Positions 1-9,343 of a stretch of DNA of 64,000 bases are shown piece by piece; the stretch's first letter is position 1; each line of letters starts with the position of its first letter. The translations under genes and the position numbers were made by a program. Origin of the DNA: Gordonia amicalis NBRC 100051 = JCM 11271 (GTDB lineage Bacteria > Actinomycetota > Actinomycetes > Mycobacteriales > Mycobacteriaceae). The DNA lies in the NCBI RefSeq assembly GCF_000332995.1, contig NZ_BANS01000025.1, positions 46,182 to 110,181 on the forward strand, in the 5' to 3' direction. The notes beneath the pieces are model-generated. The model did not search any database, was not told the DNA's origin, and worked only from the letters and a program-made list of their open reading frames with translations.

Positions 1-202
1 CGAGCGGCTGTACCAGCAGGATCGACCCGAGCCCCAGGGCGGACGCCTGCAGGCCGAAGCCGCAGAGCGCGATCCCGGCACCCACCCACCATCCGACGGT
101 GATCGCACCGTTGACCCGGGACGCACGCTGCCGCAACACGGTGCCGGCGGCGATCATCAACGCCGCCAGCACCGCCAGTAGCGCGGGAACCCAGGAGTGC
201 AC
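1..202 (-). CDS. Partial multi-pass membrane protein, DMT-transporter-like (C-terminus outside window)
   Basis: The minus strand reads as an unbroken hydrophobic protein from a GTG at 202 to the window edge. Two strongly hydrophobic segments are visible (around LLAVLAALMIAAG and WWVGAGIALCGFGLQ), joined by a short basic loop, and a third begins near ILLVQPL. This helix-basic loop-helix pattern recalls the start of EamA/DMT-type transporters, but the fragment is too short to be sure. An in-frame GTG at 268 is an alternative start. The gene diverges from the small gene at 318. Confidence 0.5.
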   Translation of the reverse strand, partial: MHSWVPALLAVLAALMIAAGTVLRQRASRVNGAITVGWWVGAGIALCGFGLQASALGLGSILLVQPL

Positions 203-304
203 GTCCCCAAGGGTAAGGGCGTCGGGGACCCCGCGCCCGAGTCGGGCACCTGCCGGCCGAGGATGCACCCGGTGTCGCAACCCCGACAACCAGCGCCGAC
301 GACG

Positions 305-310
305 TACATT
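305..310 (+). promoter_or_regulatory. -10 hexamer of a leaderless promoter
   Basis: TACATT lies 7 nt before the ATG at 318, so transcription would start at or next to the start codon. No ribosome binding site is present. Confidence 0.55.
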
Positions 311-317
311 CGAGTGC

Positions 318-605
318 ATGCGGTATCGGTCGGATCTGGAACGCCTGGCCACTCTCGACGCAGCCGCGATCGAGCGGGCCTGCGCCGACTGCACGACCCT
401 GGACGAACTCATCGGTTGTGCCGTCGACGAACACCTCGAGTTCGATGCGCTGGCCGACGAGGCCGAGATGCACGACGAGCGCGAGCACGCCGCCTTCCTG
501 CGCCAGGAGGCCGCCGCGTGGCGCGCGACCGTTCGCCTGTTGCGCACCATCGCCGCCGATCCGGACGCCTATCCCGCGGAGTCCCGGCGGACCGGCACCG
601 CATGA
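318..605 (+). CDS. Conserved small hypothetical protein upstream of sixA
   Basis: This encodes 95 residues that I do not recognise. The protein is acidic, looks mainly helical and has no signal peptide or membrane segment. The ATG at 318 was chosen because a TACATT hexamer sits 7 nt upstream, typical of leaderless actinobacterial genes. Its TGA overlaps the sixA start as ATGA, so the two genes are probably co-transcribed and translationally coupled. Function unknown; a role tied to SixA is only suggested by the overlap. Confidence 0.7.
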   Translation: MRYRSDLERLATLDAAAIERACADCTTLDELIGCAVDEHLEFDALADEAEMHDEREHAAFLRQEAAAWRATVRLLRTIAADPDAYPAESRRTGTA

Positions 606-1096
606 GCGGCACACGCACCTTGATCCTGATGCGTCACGGCAAGTCGGCTTATCCTCCGGCGACGCGCGACCACGACCGCCCGCTCGCCGGACGCGGCGAC
701 CGGCAGGCCGCCCTCGCCGGGCGCTGGATGGGCGACGAAGGCCTGCGCATCGACGCGGTGCTGTGCTCGACGTCGACCCGGACCCGCCAGACCCTCGAAC
801 GGACCGGCGTGCGGGCGCCGGTCACCTTTGTCGAGGACATCTACGGCGGGGACGCCGACGACGTGCTCGAGTCCATCCGCATCCACGCGCCGGCCGACGC
901 GGCCACGCTGCTCGTCGTCGGACACGAGCCCGGTATGCCACAGACCGCGCTGACGCTCGATCCGGCCGGTCCGATCGATCGGTTTCCGACGTCCGCGTAT
1001 GCGGTACTCACCGTCTCGCAGCCATGGGAGCGCCTCGGTATGGCGCCGGACCCCGACGCTCACCTCGTCGGCGTGCGGATACCTCGGGAGGAGTGA
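602..1096 (+). CDS. sixA: SixA-type phosphohistidine phosphatase (histidine phosphatase superfamily)
   Basis: This 164-residue protein carries the superfamily signature LMRHGKS at the N-terminus, with His12 as the expected phospho-acceptor, and a second catalytic histidine in VVGHEPG (His108). The length and the short linker between motifs fit the compact SixA group, which removes phosphate from phosphohistidine, rather than phosphoglycerate mutases. It is cytoplasmic, with no signal sequence. The start overlaps the preceding gene by 4 nt. The physiological substrate cannot be read from the sequence. Confidence 0.85.
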   Translation: MSGTRTLILMRHGKSAYPPATRDHDRPLAGRGDRQAALAGRWMGDEGLRIDAVLCSTSTRTRQTLERTGVRAPVTFVEDIYGGDADDVLESIRIHAPADAATLLVVGHEPGMPQTALTLDPAGPIDRFPTSAYAVLTVSQPWERLGMAPDPDAHLVGVRIPREE

Positions 1097-1139
1097 CCGC
1101 GGCTGCTCGACCCGACCCCGAGCGAGCATAGGAGCGCGT

Positions 1140-1964
1140 ATGCGCGAGACCCAGCGGACCATCATCGAAGCCCTGGGGGTCCGACCCTCCATCGATCCCG
1201 CCGACGAGGTGGAGCGGCGGGTGGGCTTCCTCGCCGACTATCTCCGCGCGGTCGGCGCGTCGGATTATGTGCTCGGCCTGTCGGGCGGCGTCGACTCGAC
1301 GCTGGCCGGGCGCCTGGCCCAGATCGCGGCGGAGCGTGTCCGGGCCGATGGCGCCGACGCGGTGTTCGTGGGCATGCGTCTGCCGTATCGGGTACAGCAC
1401 GACGAGCACGACGCCGCCGCCGCCGTCGAGTTCGTGGCGGCCGACGAGACGCTGACCGTCAACGTGGCGCCGGGAGTGGATGCCCTGAACAGCGAGATCT
1501 CGGGGGCGATGGGCGCGCCGCTCACCGACTTCACCAAGGGCAATGCCAAGGCACGACACCGCATGGTCGCGCAGTACGCCGTGGCCGGCGACCGCGGGCT
1601 GCTGGTGATCGGCGCCGACCACGCGGCCGAGAACGTCACCGGTTTCTTCACCAAGTACGGCGACGGCGCCGCGGACATCCTGCCGCTGTCGGGTCTGAAC
1701 AAGCGTCAGGGCCGATCGCTGCTGCGTCACCTCGGTGCGCCGCAGCAACTGTGGGAGAAGATCCCGACCGCCGACCTGCTCGACGAGAAGGCGGGCCAGA
1801 CCGACGAAGACGAACTGGGCCTGACCTACGAGATCATCGACGACTACCTCGAAGGCCGCGAGGTCCCGATCGATGCGGTGGAGAAGATCGAGGCCGCCTG
1901 GCACCGCAACCGGCACAAGCGCACGACTCCGGTGGAACTCGACGACTCCTGGTGGCGGGCCTAG
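1140..1964 (+). CDS. nadE: NH3-dependent NAD(+) synthetase
   Basis: The product (274 residues) matches the usual size of ammonia-dependent NadE enzymes, which amidate deamido-NAD using ATP and free ammonia. The PPi-binding loop SGGVDST is at residues 48-54, and a GxDHAAENVTGF region follows near residue 160. There is no nitrilase-type glutaminase domain. A ribosome binding site (TAGGAG) precedes the ATG. It lies directly before a second, glutamine-dependent NAD synthetase, so this genome has two routes for the last step of NAD synthesis. Confidence 0.93.
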   Translation: MRETQRTIIEALGVRPSIDPADEVERRVGFLADYLRAVGASDYVLGLSGGVDSTLAGRLAQIAAERVRADGADAVFVGMRLPYRVQHDEHDAAAAVEFVAADETLTVNVAPGVDALNSEISGAMGAPLTDFTKGNAKARHRMVAQYAVAGDRGLLVIGADHAAENVTGFFTKYGDGAADILPLSGLNKRQGRSLLRHLGAPQQLWEKIPTADLLDEKAGQTDEDELGLTYEIIDDYLEGREVPIDAVEKIEAAWHRNRHKRTTPVELDDSWWRA

Positions 1965-1999
1965 CGAGCCGGCGCGCGATCTTCGGGCACTCCGCGGTT

Positions 2000-2005
2000 T
2001 ACTGT
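2000..2005 (+). promoter_or_regulatory. -10 hexamer of a leaderless promoter for the glutamine-dependent NAD synthetase
   Basis: TACTGT is followed by 7 nt and then the GTG start at 2013. The gene therefore probably has its own leaderless promoter rather than depending on the upstream nadE. Confidence 0.55.
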
Positions 2006-2012
2006 TGTCGAC

Positions 2013-4049
2013 GTGTCTGTCTACGCAAACGGCTTCGTTCGGGTCGCGGGTGCGGTGCCCGTCCTCACGATCGCCGAACCCGCCGCGAATGCCGCACGCA
2101 CCGTCGAGCTGATGCGGCGCGCCGCCGACGACGGCGCCGCTCTGGTGGTCTTCCCCGAACTCGGGCTCTGCGGCTACAGCATCGACGACCTGTTCCATCA
2201 GGACGCGCTGATCGACGGGTGCCGCGACGCACTGAGCGAGATCGCCACGGCCAGTAGGGGCCTCCGACCACTGATCGTGGTGGGTCTGCCGATGGTCGTC
2301 GGCGACGGACTGTTCAACTGCGCGGCGGTCATCCACGACGGCGAGGTGCTCGGCATCGTCCCGAAGTCGTATCTGCCGAACTACCGCGAGTTCTACGAAC
2401 AGCGATTCTTCTCGGCCGCCCGCGATGCGGTGCCCACCACCGTGACCGTCGCCGGCAAAGAGGTCCCGTTCGGGGCGGATCTGATCTTCGAGGCGACCGA
2501 TCTGCCCGGTTTCGCACTGCATGTCGAGATCTGCGAGGACGGCTGGGTGGCGATCCCGCCGAGCACCTGGGCGGCCCTGGGCGGCGCGACCGTGCTGGCC
2601 AATCTGTCCGGCAGCCCGGTCACCATCGGCAAGGAGTCCTACCGGAAGAACCTCTGCACAGGCCATTCCGCGCGCACGATCTCCGCGCACGTCTACGTCG
2701 CGGCGGGTTACGGCGAGTCGACAACCGATCTCGCCTGGGACGGTGACGCCCTCATCACCGAGAACGGCTCTCTGCTGGCCCGGAGCGAACAGTTCGCGAC
2801 CACCGATCAGGTGATCTCCGCGGACATCGACCTCGACCGGCTCCGGCAGGAACGCATGCGGATGATCAGCCTGCGCGACCAGGCCGGCGATTACTCCGAT
2901 CGACTGAAGTCGTTGCGGCGCATCGGGTTCTCGTTCGGCGAACTGAGCGGCGACGACGATGTGCTGCGCCGGGTCGTCCCCCGATTTCCTTATGTCCCGG
3001 CGGATTCCGCCGATCTCGACGAGCGCTGTGCCGAGGTCCGGCACATCCAGGTGCAGGGTCTGGCCCAGCGGTTGCGCTCGACGGGCATCGACAAGATCGT
3101 CATCGGCGTCTCCGGCGGACTCGACTCGACTCTCGCACTGCTCGTCGCGGTCGACACCTTCGACCGACTCGGCCTGCCCCGCACCAACATCCTGGGTTAC
3201 ACGATGCCCGGTTTCGCCACCGGCGGCGCGACGCTGCGCCGGTCTCACATCCTGATGAACTCACTCGGTGTGACCGGCAAGGAGATCGACATCCGGCCGT
3301 CGTGCGAGCAGATGCTCGCCGACCTCGACCACCCCTACTCCCGCGGCGAGAAGGTCTACGACGTCACCTTCGAGAACGTGCAGGCCGGTGAACGCACGTC
3401 GCATCTGTTCCGGCTGGCGAACCACCACGGCGCCATCGTCCTCGGCACCGGCGACCTGTCCGAACTCGCGCTCGGGTGGTGCACATACGGTGTCGGCGAC
3501 CAGATGTCGCACTACAACGTCAACGGCTCGGTGCCGAAAACCCTCATCCAGCACCTGATCCGGTGGATGATCAGCAACAGCCACCATTCCGCGGAGACCA
3601 CCGAGGTGCTCGCCGAGATCCTCGACGACGTCATCTCCCCCGAACTCGTCCCGGCCGGCGACGACGGGAAGATCCAGTCCACCGAGGACACCGTCGGCCC
3701 GTACGAACTCCACGACTTCTTCCTCTACTACGTGACCCGGTTCGGGTATCGGCCGACCAAGGTCGCCTACCTCGCCCGGCAGGCCTGGGGTGACCGCTCA
3801 CGCGGCCCGTGGTCGGAGCTGCTGGTCGAGGACAAGCGCAACGAGTACGACACCGCGACCATCGAGCACTGGCTCGGGATCTTCCTGAAGCGCTTCATGG
3901 GCAACCAGTTCAAACGCACCGCCATGCCCAACGGCCCCAAGATCGGTTCGGGCGGTTCGCTGTCACCGCGCGGCGACTGGCGTTCGCCGTCCGATGCGTC
4001 GGCGCGGGTCTGGCTCGACCAGCTGGCGGGCGGATCGGACCGGGTGTAG
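2013..4049 (+). CDS. nadE: Glutamine-dependent NAD(+) synthetase
   Basis: This 678-residue protein has the two-domain layout of the M. tuberculosis enzyme (about 679 residues). The N-terminal nitrilase-fold glutaminase shows the Glu-Lys-Cys triad: Glu49 in FPEL, Lys118 in VPKSYLPNY and Cys174 in EICEDGW. The C-terminal synthetase domain has the PPi loop SGGLDST at 367-373. Ammonia released from glutamine is channelled to deamido-NAD adenylate. The GTG start aligns with the family N-terminus (NGFVRVA) and follows a leaderless -10 hexamer. It ends 31 nt before the convergent acyltransferase gene. Confidence 0.95.
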   Translation: MSVYANGFVRVAGAVPVLTIAEPAANAARTVELMRRAADDGAALVVFPELGLCGYSIDDLFHQDALIDGCRDALSEIATASRGLRPLIVVGLPMVVGDGLFNCAAVIHDGEVLGIVPKSYLPNYREFYEQRFFSAARDAVPTTVTVAGKEVPFGADLIFEATDLPGFALHVEICEDGWVAIPPSTWAALGGATVLANLSGSPVTIGKESYRKNLCTGHSARTISAHVYVAAGYGESTTDLAWDGDALITENGSLLARSEQFATTDQVISADIDLDRLRQERMRMISLRDQAGDYSDRLKSLRRIGFSFGELSGDDDVLRRVVPRFPYVPADSADLDERCAEVRHIQVQGLAQRLRSTGIDKIVIGVSGGLDSTLALLVAVDTFDRLGLPRTNILGYTMPGFATGGATLRRSHILMNSLGVTGKEIDIRPSCEQMLADLDHPYSRGEKVYDVTFENVQAGERTSHLFRLANHHGAIVLGTGDLSELALGWCTYGVGDQMSHYNVNGSVPKTLIQHLIRWMISNSHHSAETTEVLAEILDDVISPELVPAGDDGKIQSTEDTVGPYELHDFFLYYVTRFGYRPTKVAYLARQAWGDRSRGPWSELLVEDKRNEYDTATIEHWLGIFLKRFMGNQFKRTAMPNGPKIGSGGSLSPRGDWRSPSDASARVWLDQLAGGSDRV

Positions 4050-4080
4050 CGCCCACCGGTCACGCCGCGCGCGGCGCGGC

Positions 4081-5481
4081 TCAGTCGCAGGCGGCGAGCA
4101 GCTGTTTGAGCTGATCGTCGAAGGCGTTGGCGATCTCCCACGGGTCGGGGGTCTGGTCGGTGCACGCCAGGATGCCGATGTTGAGGTGTCCGTCGGCGGA
4201 GAACACCGTGATGTTCAGTCCGAGTCCGTGGAAGATCGGCCCGAGCGGGTAGACGGCGGTGACGCGTGAACCGAGGAAGTAGAGCGGGAAATCGGGGCCG
4301 GCCACGTTGGACACGAGGACGTTGAAGATCGGCGGATGCGCCGAGGCAAGCTTCCGGTTGCCGTAGAACTTCATCGCCGTCGACAGTGTGACCCCCGGTG
4401 CGAACTGAGCCCAGGACCGCAGGATGTTGGCGTCGATCTCGGCGTGGTGTTCCTTCGACTTTCGGCTGAACTCCGCCTGCTTCTCGAGTCGCTCCACCGG
4501 ATCCTCGACGTCAGTGGACAACTGGGTGAACATTCCCGTCACCTTGTTGGTGCCCTCGACCACGAGGTCGGACTCGTCGGCACCGTGGACGGACACCGGC
4601 ACCATCCCGACGAGCGGCCTGTCGGGCAGCTCGTCGTGTTCGAGTAGGTAGGTGCGCATCGCACCGCCGACCAGCGCCAGCACGACGTCGTTGAGCTTCA
4701 CCCCGAAGTGGTTCTTCACGCGCTTGACGTCGTCGAGCGACAGTTGGCTGAGGCCGATGCTGCGGTGGGGCGTGATCGCCGAGTTGAACCGGGTCCGGGG
4801 CGCCATGAACGGTGCGGGCATGGCGGACTGCCGTTGAGCCCGGCGCAGCCAGCCGACCGGGACGCTGACCGTCCGCGGCAACAGTTTCGCCATCGCCAGC
4901 GGGCGCTGGACGAAGTAGTTGATCGCCCCGGTCGCGGCGATCGTTGCGCGCGACGGCGGGCCCGCCGATTCGTGGACCTTCGACGAGTCGAGTTCGGGTG
5001 GGTCCGGTGTGAGAGTGCACATCTGGGCGAGCATCTCGGCGCTGGTGACACCGTCGGTGCCGGCGTGGTGCATACGCAGCATCGCGCAGATGCGGCCGTT
5101 GGAGAGCCCTTCGATGATCCACAGTTCCCAGAGGGGCTTGCCCCGGTCGAGGGTCTGGCCGGCGAGATGACCGCACAGTTCGGCGACCTCACCCGCACCG
5201 CCCGGCGCGGGCACCGCCACGCGATGGACGTGACGCTGGATGTCGAAGTCCTCGTCCTCGATCCACACCGGGTGGTCGATGTTGAAGATCGAGTTGTCGA
5301 GCTTTCGGCGGAAGGCCGGGATCGCGGCGACGCGCCGCTCCATCTCCTCGCGCAGCCTGTCGAAGTTGTACCCGCCGGGCATGGTGCTCGGATCGATCTC
5401 CACGAGACCGATGACGTGCATCAGCTGGCTCCGGGTCTCCAGGTAGAGGAACGAAGCGTCCAAACCACTCAACCGCTGCAT
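4081..5481 (-). CDS. Wax ester synthase / diacylglycerol O-acyltransferase (WS/DGAT family)
   Basis: The 466-residue protein is full length for the family that esterifies fatty alcohols or diacylglycerol with acyl-CoA to make storage wax esters or triacylglycerol at the membrane. The N-terminal MQRLSGLDASFLYLET block and the active-site motif HHAGTDG (residues 138-144) are diagnostic. The ATG at 5481 has a GAGAGG ribosome binding site and starts exactly at the conserved N-terminus; longer in-frame starts are not supported. The cell likely has several paralogues, so no numbered gene name is given. Confidence 0.9.
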   Translation of the reverse strand: MQRLSGLDASFLYLETRSQLMHVIGLVEIDPSTMPGGYNFDRLREEMERRVAAIPAFRRKLDNSIFNIDHPVWIEDEDFDIQRHVHRVAVPAPGGAGEVAELCGHLAGQTLDRGKPLWELWIIEGLSNGRICAMLRMHHAGTDGVTSAEMLAQMCTLTPDPPELDSSKVHESAGPPSRATIAATGAINYFVQRPLAMAKLLPRTVSVPVGWLRRAQRQSAMPAPFMAPRTRFNSAITPHRSIGLSQLSLDDVKRVKNHFGVKLNDVVLALVGGAMRTYLLEHDELPDRPLVGMVPVSVHGADESDLVVEGTNKVTGMFTQLSTDVEDPVERLEKQAEFSRKSKEHHAEIDANILRSWAQFAPGVTLSTAMKFYGNRKLASAHPPIFNVLVSNVAGPDFPLYFLGSRVTAVYPLGPIFHGLGLNITVFSADGHLNIGILACTDQTPDPWEIANAFDDQLKQLLAACD

Positions 5482-5605
5482 GACATCAACCTCTCGTCTC
5501 CCCGCACCCGAAAGCCCCCACGCCATCATGCCGCACGCCGGAGACTCCGGAAGCGTGTTCGTCCCAGTCGATCGACCAGGTTGTCCTCCACCGCCCGGAC
5601 AGGAC

Positions 5606-6442
5606 TCAGATCGGCATCGAATCGACCATCTGGAGGACGTTCTGGGCCGGGGTCTCCAGCACCACGATCATCGCCAGTTCCCGAGCCGGGTCGTCGGTGA
5701 TCTTGAAGACGCCGCGACCGTTCTCGTCGATGAGGCCGGTGCCGTGCTTCCACCGCACCGGCCGCGAGGTCGCCGACGAGCGGGAGTACTCGGCGTTGAG
5801 GGCGTCCTTGGAGGCGAACCAGAACACGCCGAACGGGCGGTCGACCGCCCCCGCGGCGCATCGCACCACGAACACGGTGCGCACCTTGCCGTTTCCGGTC
5901 TCCGACGGGCCGACCTCGTCGCGGCCGCCGGCGTACCTACGGACGCACTCGGCGTTGCCCCATCTCGCGGCGGTGTCCGGGGTCTGTGGGAGGAGCTCGG
6001 GGAACTGCGCCACGAGCGGCGCGAAGACCCCCCAGGTCGCGCCAGTGCGTACGGACTGCGACGGGCTCGGCGGCGAGACGGTGTCGCCGTCCAGCGCGGC
6101 CACCCGGTAGGTGTGTTCGCCTGCGGGCACCGAGGCGTCGACGACCTCGGTCTCCGTACCGCGGTACACGACTATCCCGTCGTCGCGGACGAGCTGATTG
6201 CCCGTCGCACCCGGCACCGCATCCCAGGTCGCGACGAGGCGTCCGGTTCCGGCGTCGAGTTTCAGGCCGGTCGGTGCATCCGGCACGTCGACGCTGGTGA
6301 GCGCACGTACCGAGAAGAAGGAGCCGACGGCGAGCAGCACCGCGGCGACGACGATCGCCGCGATCGTCCACGGCCGCACGGTCGGTGAGTTCGGCGGGGT
6401 GGTGGGCGGGCCCGCGGGTGGGGTGGTCACAGGTTGTGCCAT
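5606..6442 (-). CDS. Membrane-anchored protein with fibronectin type III-like outer domain
   Basis: The protein has 278 residues. A proline-rich cytoplasmic stretch (1-20) is followed by one membrane helix (about 24-46, IAAIVVAAVLLAVGSFFSV). The rest is predicted outside: a fibronectin III-like unit starting PDAPTGLKLD with WDAVPGAT and a HTYRVAAL strand, then a C-terminal domain with paired cysteines. The same order occurs in the upstream kinase, whose stop codon overlaps this start (TGATG). They probably form one operon, and this may be a kinase-less partner or decoy of the kinase sensor. Function unproven. Confidence 0.75.
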   Translation of the reverse strand: MAQPVTTPPAGPPTTPPNSPTVRPWTIAAIVVAAVLLAVGSFFSVRALTSVDVPDAPTGLKLDAGTGRLVATWDAVPGATGNQLVRDDGIVVYRGTETEVVDASVPAGEHTYRVAALDGDTVSPPSPSQSVRTGATWGVFAPLVAQFPELLPQTPDTAARWGNAECVRRYAGGRDEVGPSETGNGKVRTVFVVRCAAGAVDRPFGVFWFASKDALNAEYSRSSATSRPVRWKHGTGLIDENGRGVFKITDDPARELAMIVVLETPAQNVLQMVDSMPI

Positions 6443-8334
6443 CAGATCGGCAGCCTCTTCAGCAGATCGGCCGCAGCGGCAGCCGGTTTGCCGGGCACCA
6501 CGACCCACACGACCGACTTGGCGCGGTCGCCGGTGTCATGGGCGAGGATGGCCTGCCCCTGATCACGCTGCTTGTCCGAGAGGTACAGCGTCCCCGTGAA
6601 ACCCTGCGCCGTTGTGTAACCGGTGCCGCGCAGATTGTAGGCGGTCACGTCCGCCGCCGCCCGCGCCTCCTCGGGTGTGTCGTACACGTCGACGATCACC
6701 TGGTAGTCCGCATTCTTCGCCTCGTCGTCGCGGTAACGGGTGCACCACACGGTGCGCTTGGAGGACTCGAACGCGAGGTCGCCGTCCTCGCCCCAGCACC
6801 GCATGCCGTCGAAACCGTTGGTGCTCAACGGAGATGCCGGCACGAGGTCGTGGTAGAGGTCGGCGATGGGTTGAAGTTCGCCCCAGGTCATGAAGACGTC
6901 GACAGCCTCTGAGTTGCGGGAGAACTCCGAGGTCCGGCCGTCCTCGTCCTGCGCAGCGACCTGGTAGGTGTACGTACCCGGAATCGGGCGCGGTGCGGTG
7001 AATTTCGTATCGGGACCGGAGTAGATGACCTCGTGGTTCTGGGTGACGACGTAGTCGGTCGCGTCGTCGACGTGACCCCAGGACAGTTCGACGGCGGTCG
7101 TCGTCACCTCGGCGTCGGGTGCGTTCGGGGTCTCCAGTGTCCCCGCCGAGGTGCTCACGAATCCGGCACCGGCGCCGAGGATTCCGGCGATCAGCGCGAC
7201 CGCCGCCCCGATCGCGACGACCGTGGCGCCACCTCCACGCCGGACGGGCCGGGCCGGTTCCGCGGCATGTGTGGGCTCCCATCCGTGCAGGGTCTCGGTC
7301 GAGACCATCGGCGGCCCCAGCCGCTCCCGGGCGGTCGGATCGGTCGCCCAATCACGGTACGCCGCAGATGAAGTCGGATCTCCGGCGGCAGGCATGCCCG
7401 GAGCCGACCCCGAAGAACCCGGAGACGCATGGGGATCCGGCTGCATACGCGGCCCGACGAGGGTCTGACGGGTGTCGAAGGCATCGTGCAGGGCGTCGGC
7501 GAACTCGCCGGCGGTCGGGTACCTGTCGTCTGGGTTCTTGGCCATCGCCCGAGCGAGGACCGCGTCGACCGCGGCCGGGAGCGCCCCATTGCGACTGCTC
7601 GCCGGCGGCGGCTCGTGGTACATGTGCGCGGTCATCAGGCCGTGCAGCGACGTCGCATCGAAAGGCGGTGCGCCGGTGAGGAGTTCGAAGGCGGTGGCGC
7701 CGAGCGAATAGATGTCGCTACGGGCGTCGACGCGTCGGCCCTCGATCTGCTCGGGCGACGCGTAATGCATCGTCCCGATCGTGATGCCGGTCCCGGTCAG
7801 GTTCGTCACCTCGTCGAGCACCTGCGCGATGCCGAAGTCGGTGACCTTGACGGCCTCGGGTGTGAGGGAGCCGGTGTTTCCGGGACGGTCGCCGCCGAGA
7901 CCCGGGGTGACGAGGATGTTCGCCGGTTTGATGTCGCGGTGCATGATCCCGCGACGGTGCGCGGCGTCGAGCCCGGCGGCCACGCCGCGGACGATCGTGC
8001 ACGCCAGCCGAGGGTCGAGGGGCGCGTCGGCCGCGAGCATCCGCGCGACGTCGACACCGGGCACGTACTCCATCGCGATCCAGAGCTGACCCTCGAAGAC
8101 CCCCCGGTCGTAGACGGTGACGACATTGGGGTGGTGTAGCGGCGCGACGATGTCCGCCTCCCGCTCGAACCGGGCGCGGAACACCGGATCGGTGGCGTGT
8201 CCCGACCGCAGGACCTTGAGTGCATCCGACCGCGGCAGCCGCGGGTGGGCCGCCTTGTAGACGTCGCCCATGCCACCGCGTCCGAGCACGTCAAGGACGC
8301 GGTACCCCGCGATCAGGTCCCCTACCTGGTACAT
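6442..8334 (-). CDS. Transmembrane Ser/Thr protein kinase (PknF-like) with fibronectin III-like sensor domain
   Basis: An N-terminal Hanks-type kinase domain shows the glycine loop GRGGMGDVY, catalytic lysine in ALKVL, HRDIKPAN and DFG. A proline-rich linker leads to one membrane helix (VVAIGAAVALIAGILGAGAGF), then a fibronectin III-like domain (ELSWGHVDDATDY ... YTYQVAAQDEDG) and a cysteine-containing end, both presumably extracellular. The ATG at 8334 (630 residues) follows GGTGAGG at good spacing and begins where PknF-type kinases begin; in-frame starts at 8382 and 8388 would add 16-18 residues. It is co-translated with the related membrane protein downstream. Confidence 0.92.
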   Translation of the reverse strand: MYQVGDLIAGYRVLDVLGRGGMGDVYKAAHPRLPRSDALKVLRSGHATDPVFRARFEREADIVAPLHHPNVVTVYDRGVFEGQLWIAMEYVPGVDVARMLAADAPLDPRLACTIVRGVAAGLDAAHRRGIMHRDIKPANILVTPGLGGDRPGNTGSLTPEAVKVTDFGIAQVLDEVTNLTGTGITIGTMHYASPEQIEGRRVDARSDIYSLGATAFELLTGAPPFDATSLHGLMTAHMYHEPPPASSRNGALPAAVDAVLARAMAKNPDDRYPTAGEFADALHDAFDTRQTLVGPRMQPDPHASPGSSGSAPGMPAAGDPTSSAAYRDWATDPTARERLGPPMVSTETLHGWEPTHAAEPARPVRRGGGATVVAIGAAVALIAGILGAGAGFVSTSAGTLETPNAPDAEVTTTAVELSWGHVDDATDYVVTQNHEVIYSGPDTKFTAPRPIPGTYTYQVAAQDEDGRTSEFSRNSEAVDVFMTWGELQPIADLYHDLVPASPLSTNGFDGMRCWGEDGDLAFESSKRTVWCTRYRDDEAKNADYQVIVDVYDTPEEARAAADVTAYNLRGTGYTTAQGFTGTLYLSDKQRDQGQAILAHDTGDRAKSVVWVVVPGKPAAAAADLLKRLPI

Positions 8335-8439
8335 GACGTCCTCACCGATACCCCGTGCACCCGCGGCTTCGGGCGGATGCATAGGCACCGAATGCTACCG
8401 AGTGTCACCAAACCCCGGCCGGGTACACCGTCCGAACCC

Positions 8440-8445
8440 TACGAT
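8440..8445 (+). promoter_or_regulatory. -10 hexamer of a leaderless promoter
   Basis: TACGAT is followed by 8 nt and the ATG at 8454. There is no ribosome binding site. Confidence 0.5.
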
Positions 8446-8453
8446 CGGCGTCG

Positions 8454-9008
8454 ATGGAATCCACCGAGAAACTTCCCGACGCCCCGGGCGGGGCCTTCAG
8501 CGCGACCGAACTCGACGAGGCGTTCGCCGAATTCCAGCGCACGGTCGCCGAGGTCGCGGTCAGCGGTGACTGGGACCGCTACGCCGACATGTTCACCGAG
8601 GACGCCGACTTCGTCGAGCACGCGCTGGGGACGCTGCGCGGCCGCGAGGAGATCCGCGCCTGGGCCTGGCGCACGATGACCGCCTTCCCCGGAAGTCACA
8701 TGACGGGCTTCCCGTCGCTGTGGCACGTCGTCGACGCCCCGACCGGTCGGGTGATCTGCGAGGTCGACAACCCGATGCGCGATCCGGGGGACCAGAGCCT
8801 CATCACCGCCACGAACATCACCATCCTCACCTATGCGGGCGACGGTCTGTGGAGCCGCGAGGAGGATGTCTACAACCCGATGGAGTTCGGCCGGGCAGCG
8901 ATGCGGTGGTGTGAGAAAGCCCGCGAACACGGCAATCTCGATGAGCCCGCCGCCACGTGGATGGAGACCAGCGGCGCCTTCTTCGCCCGGTCCCACAAGA
9001 AGGGCTGA
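8454..9008 (+). CDS. SnoaL-like / NTF2-fold protein
   Basis: The 184-residue protein has the small alpha+beta cone pattern of SnoaL-like proteins: a first helix ending DWDRYADMFTEDADFVEH, a GREEIRAWAWRTM helix, and a long sheet region including VICEVDNPMRD. Such domains act as isomerases, hydrolases or binding modules, and the substrate cannot be inferred. It is cytoplasmic and diverges from the kinase. A TACGAT hexamer 8 nt before the ATG suggests leaderless transcription. Confidence 0.75.
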   Translation: MESTEKLPDAPGGAFSATELDEAFAEFQRTVAEVAVSGDWDRYADMFTEDADFVEHALGTLRGREEIRAWAWRTMTAFPGSHMTGFPSLWHVVDAPTGRVICEVDNPMRDPGDQSLITATNITILTYAGDGLWSREEDVYNPMEFGRAAMRWCEKAREHGNLDEPAATWMETSGAFFARSHKKG

Positions 9009-9137
9009 CGCCGGGAAAAATCCCCGCCGACCTGCGACGAGGCGACCGAACCGATCGCCCAGGACAACCGTGACCGACACCACCGTGCACGGTCGTAACG
9101 TCGGCACCATACGGACACGACAGTGTCACAGACGGAC

Positions 9138-9166
9138 TTGGGACCCGATCGCAAGTGCCGTAGGCT
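9138..9166 (+). promoter_or_regulatory. Promoter upstream of desA
   Basis: TTGGGA at 9138-9143 and TAGGCT at 9161-9166 are separated by exactly 17 nt, a good SigA-type promoter. It predicts a 5' untranslated region of about 170 nt before the desA ATG. The rest of the 335-nt gap holds a 7-bp hairpin at 9232-9250 and the desA ribosome binding site. Confidence 0.6.
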
Positions 9167-9231
9167 AGGGCTTTGACCAGTGGAGGAGGGCTGCGCAGTC
9201 GCGCGTCCGAGACCACCCAAGGTCCGCCCGG

Positions 9232-9250
9232 GTGGGCGTGACCCGCCCAC
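9232..9250 (+). other. Stem-loop in the desA leader
   Basis: GTGGGCG and CGCCCAC pair perfectly around the loop TGACC, inside the predicted long desA leader RNA. It could affect mRNA stability; there is no U-tract, so it is not a standard terminator. Confidence 0.4.
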
Positions 9251-9343
9251 GACGACGCCGCTATCCCACTCGCGGCACCGTCGCGAGGCAAGAAAAGACG
9301 ACACACGTACGACATACGCGGACACCCTTCGGAGGACATCTAT

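Noticed and set aside
1008..3248. A 746-codon minus-strand frame opposite the NAD synthetases
   Set aside because: It spans two recognisable genes on the other strand and shows no family features.
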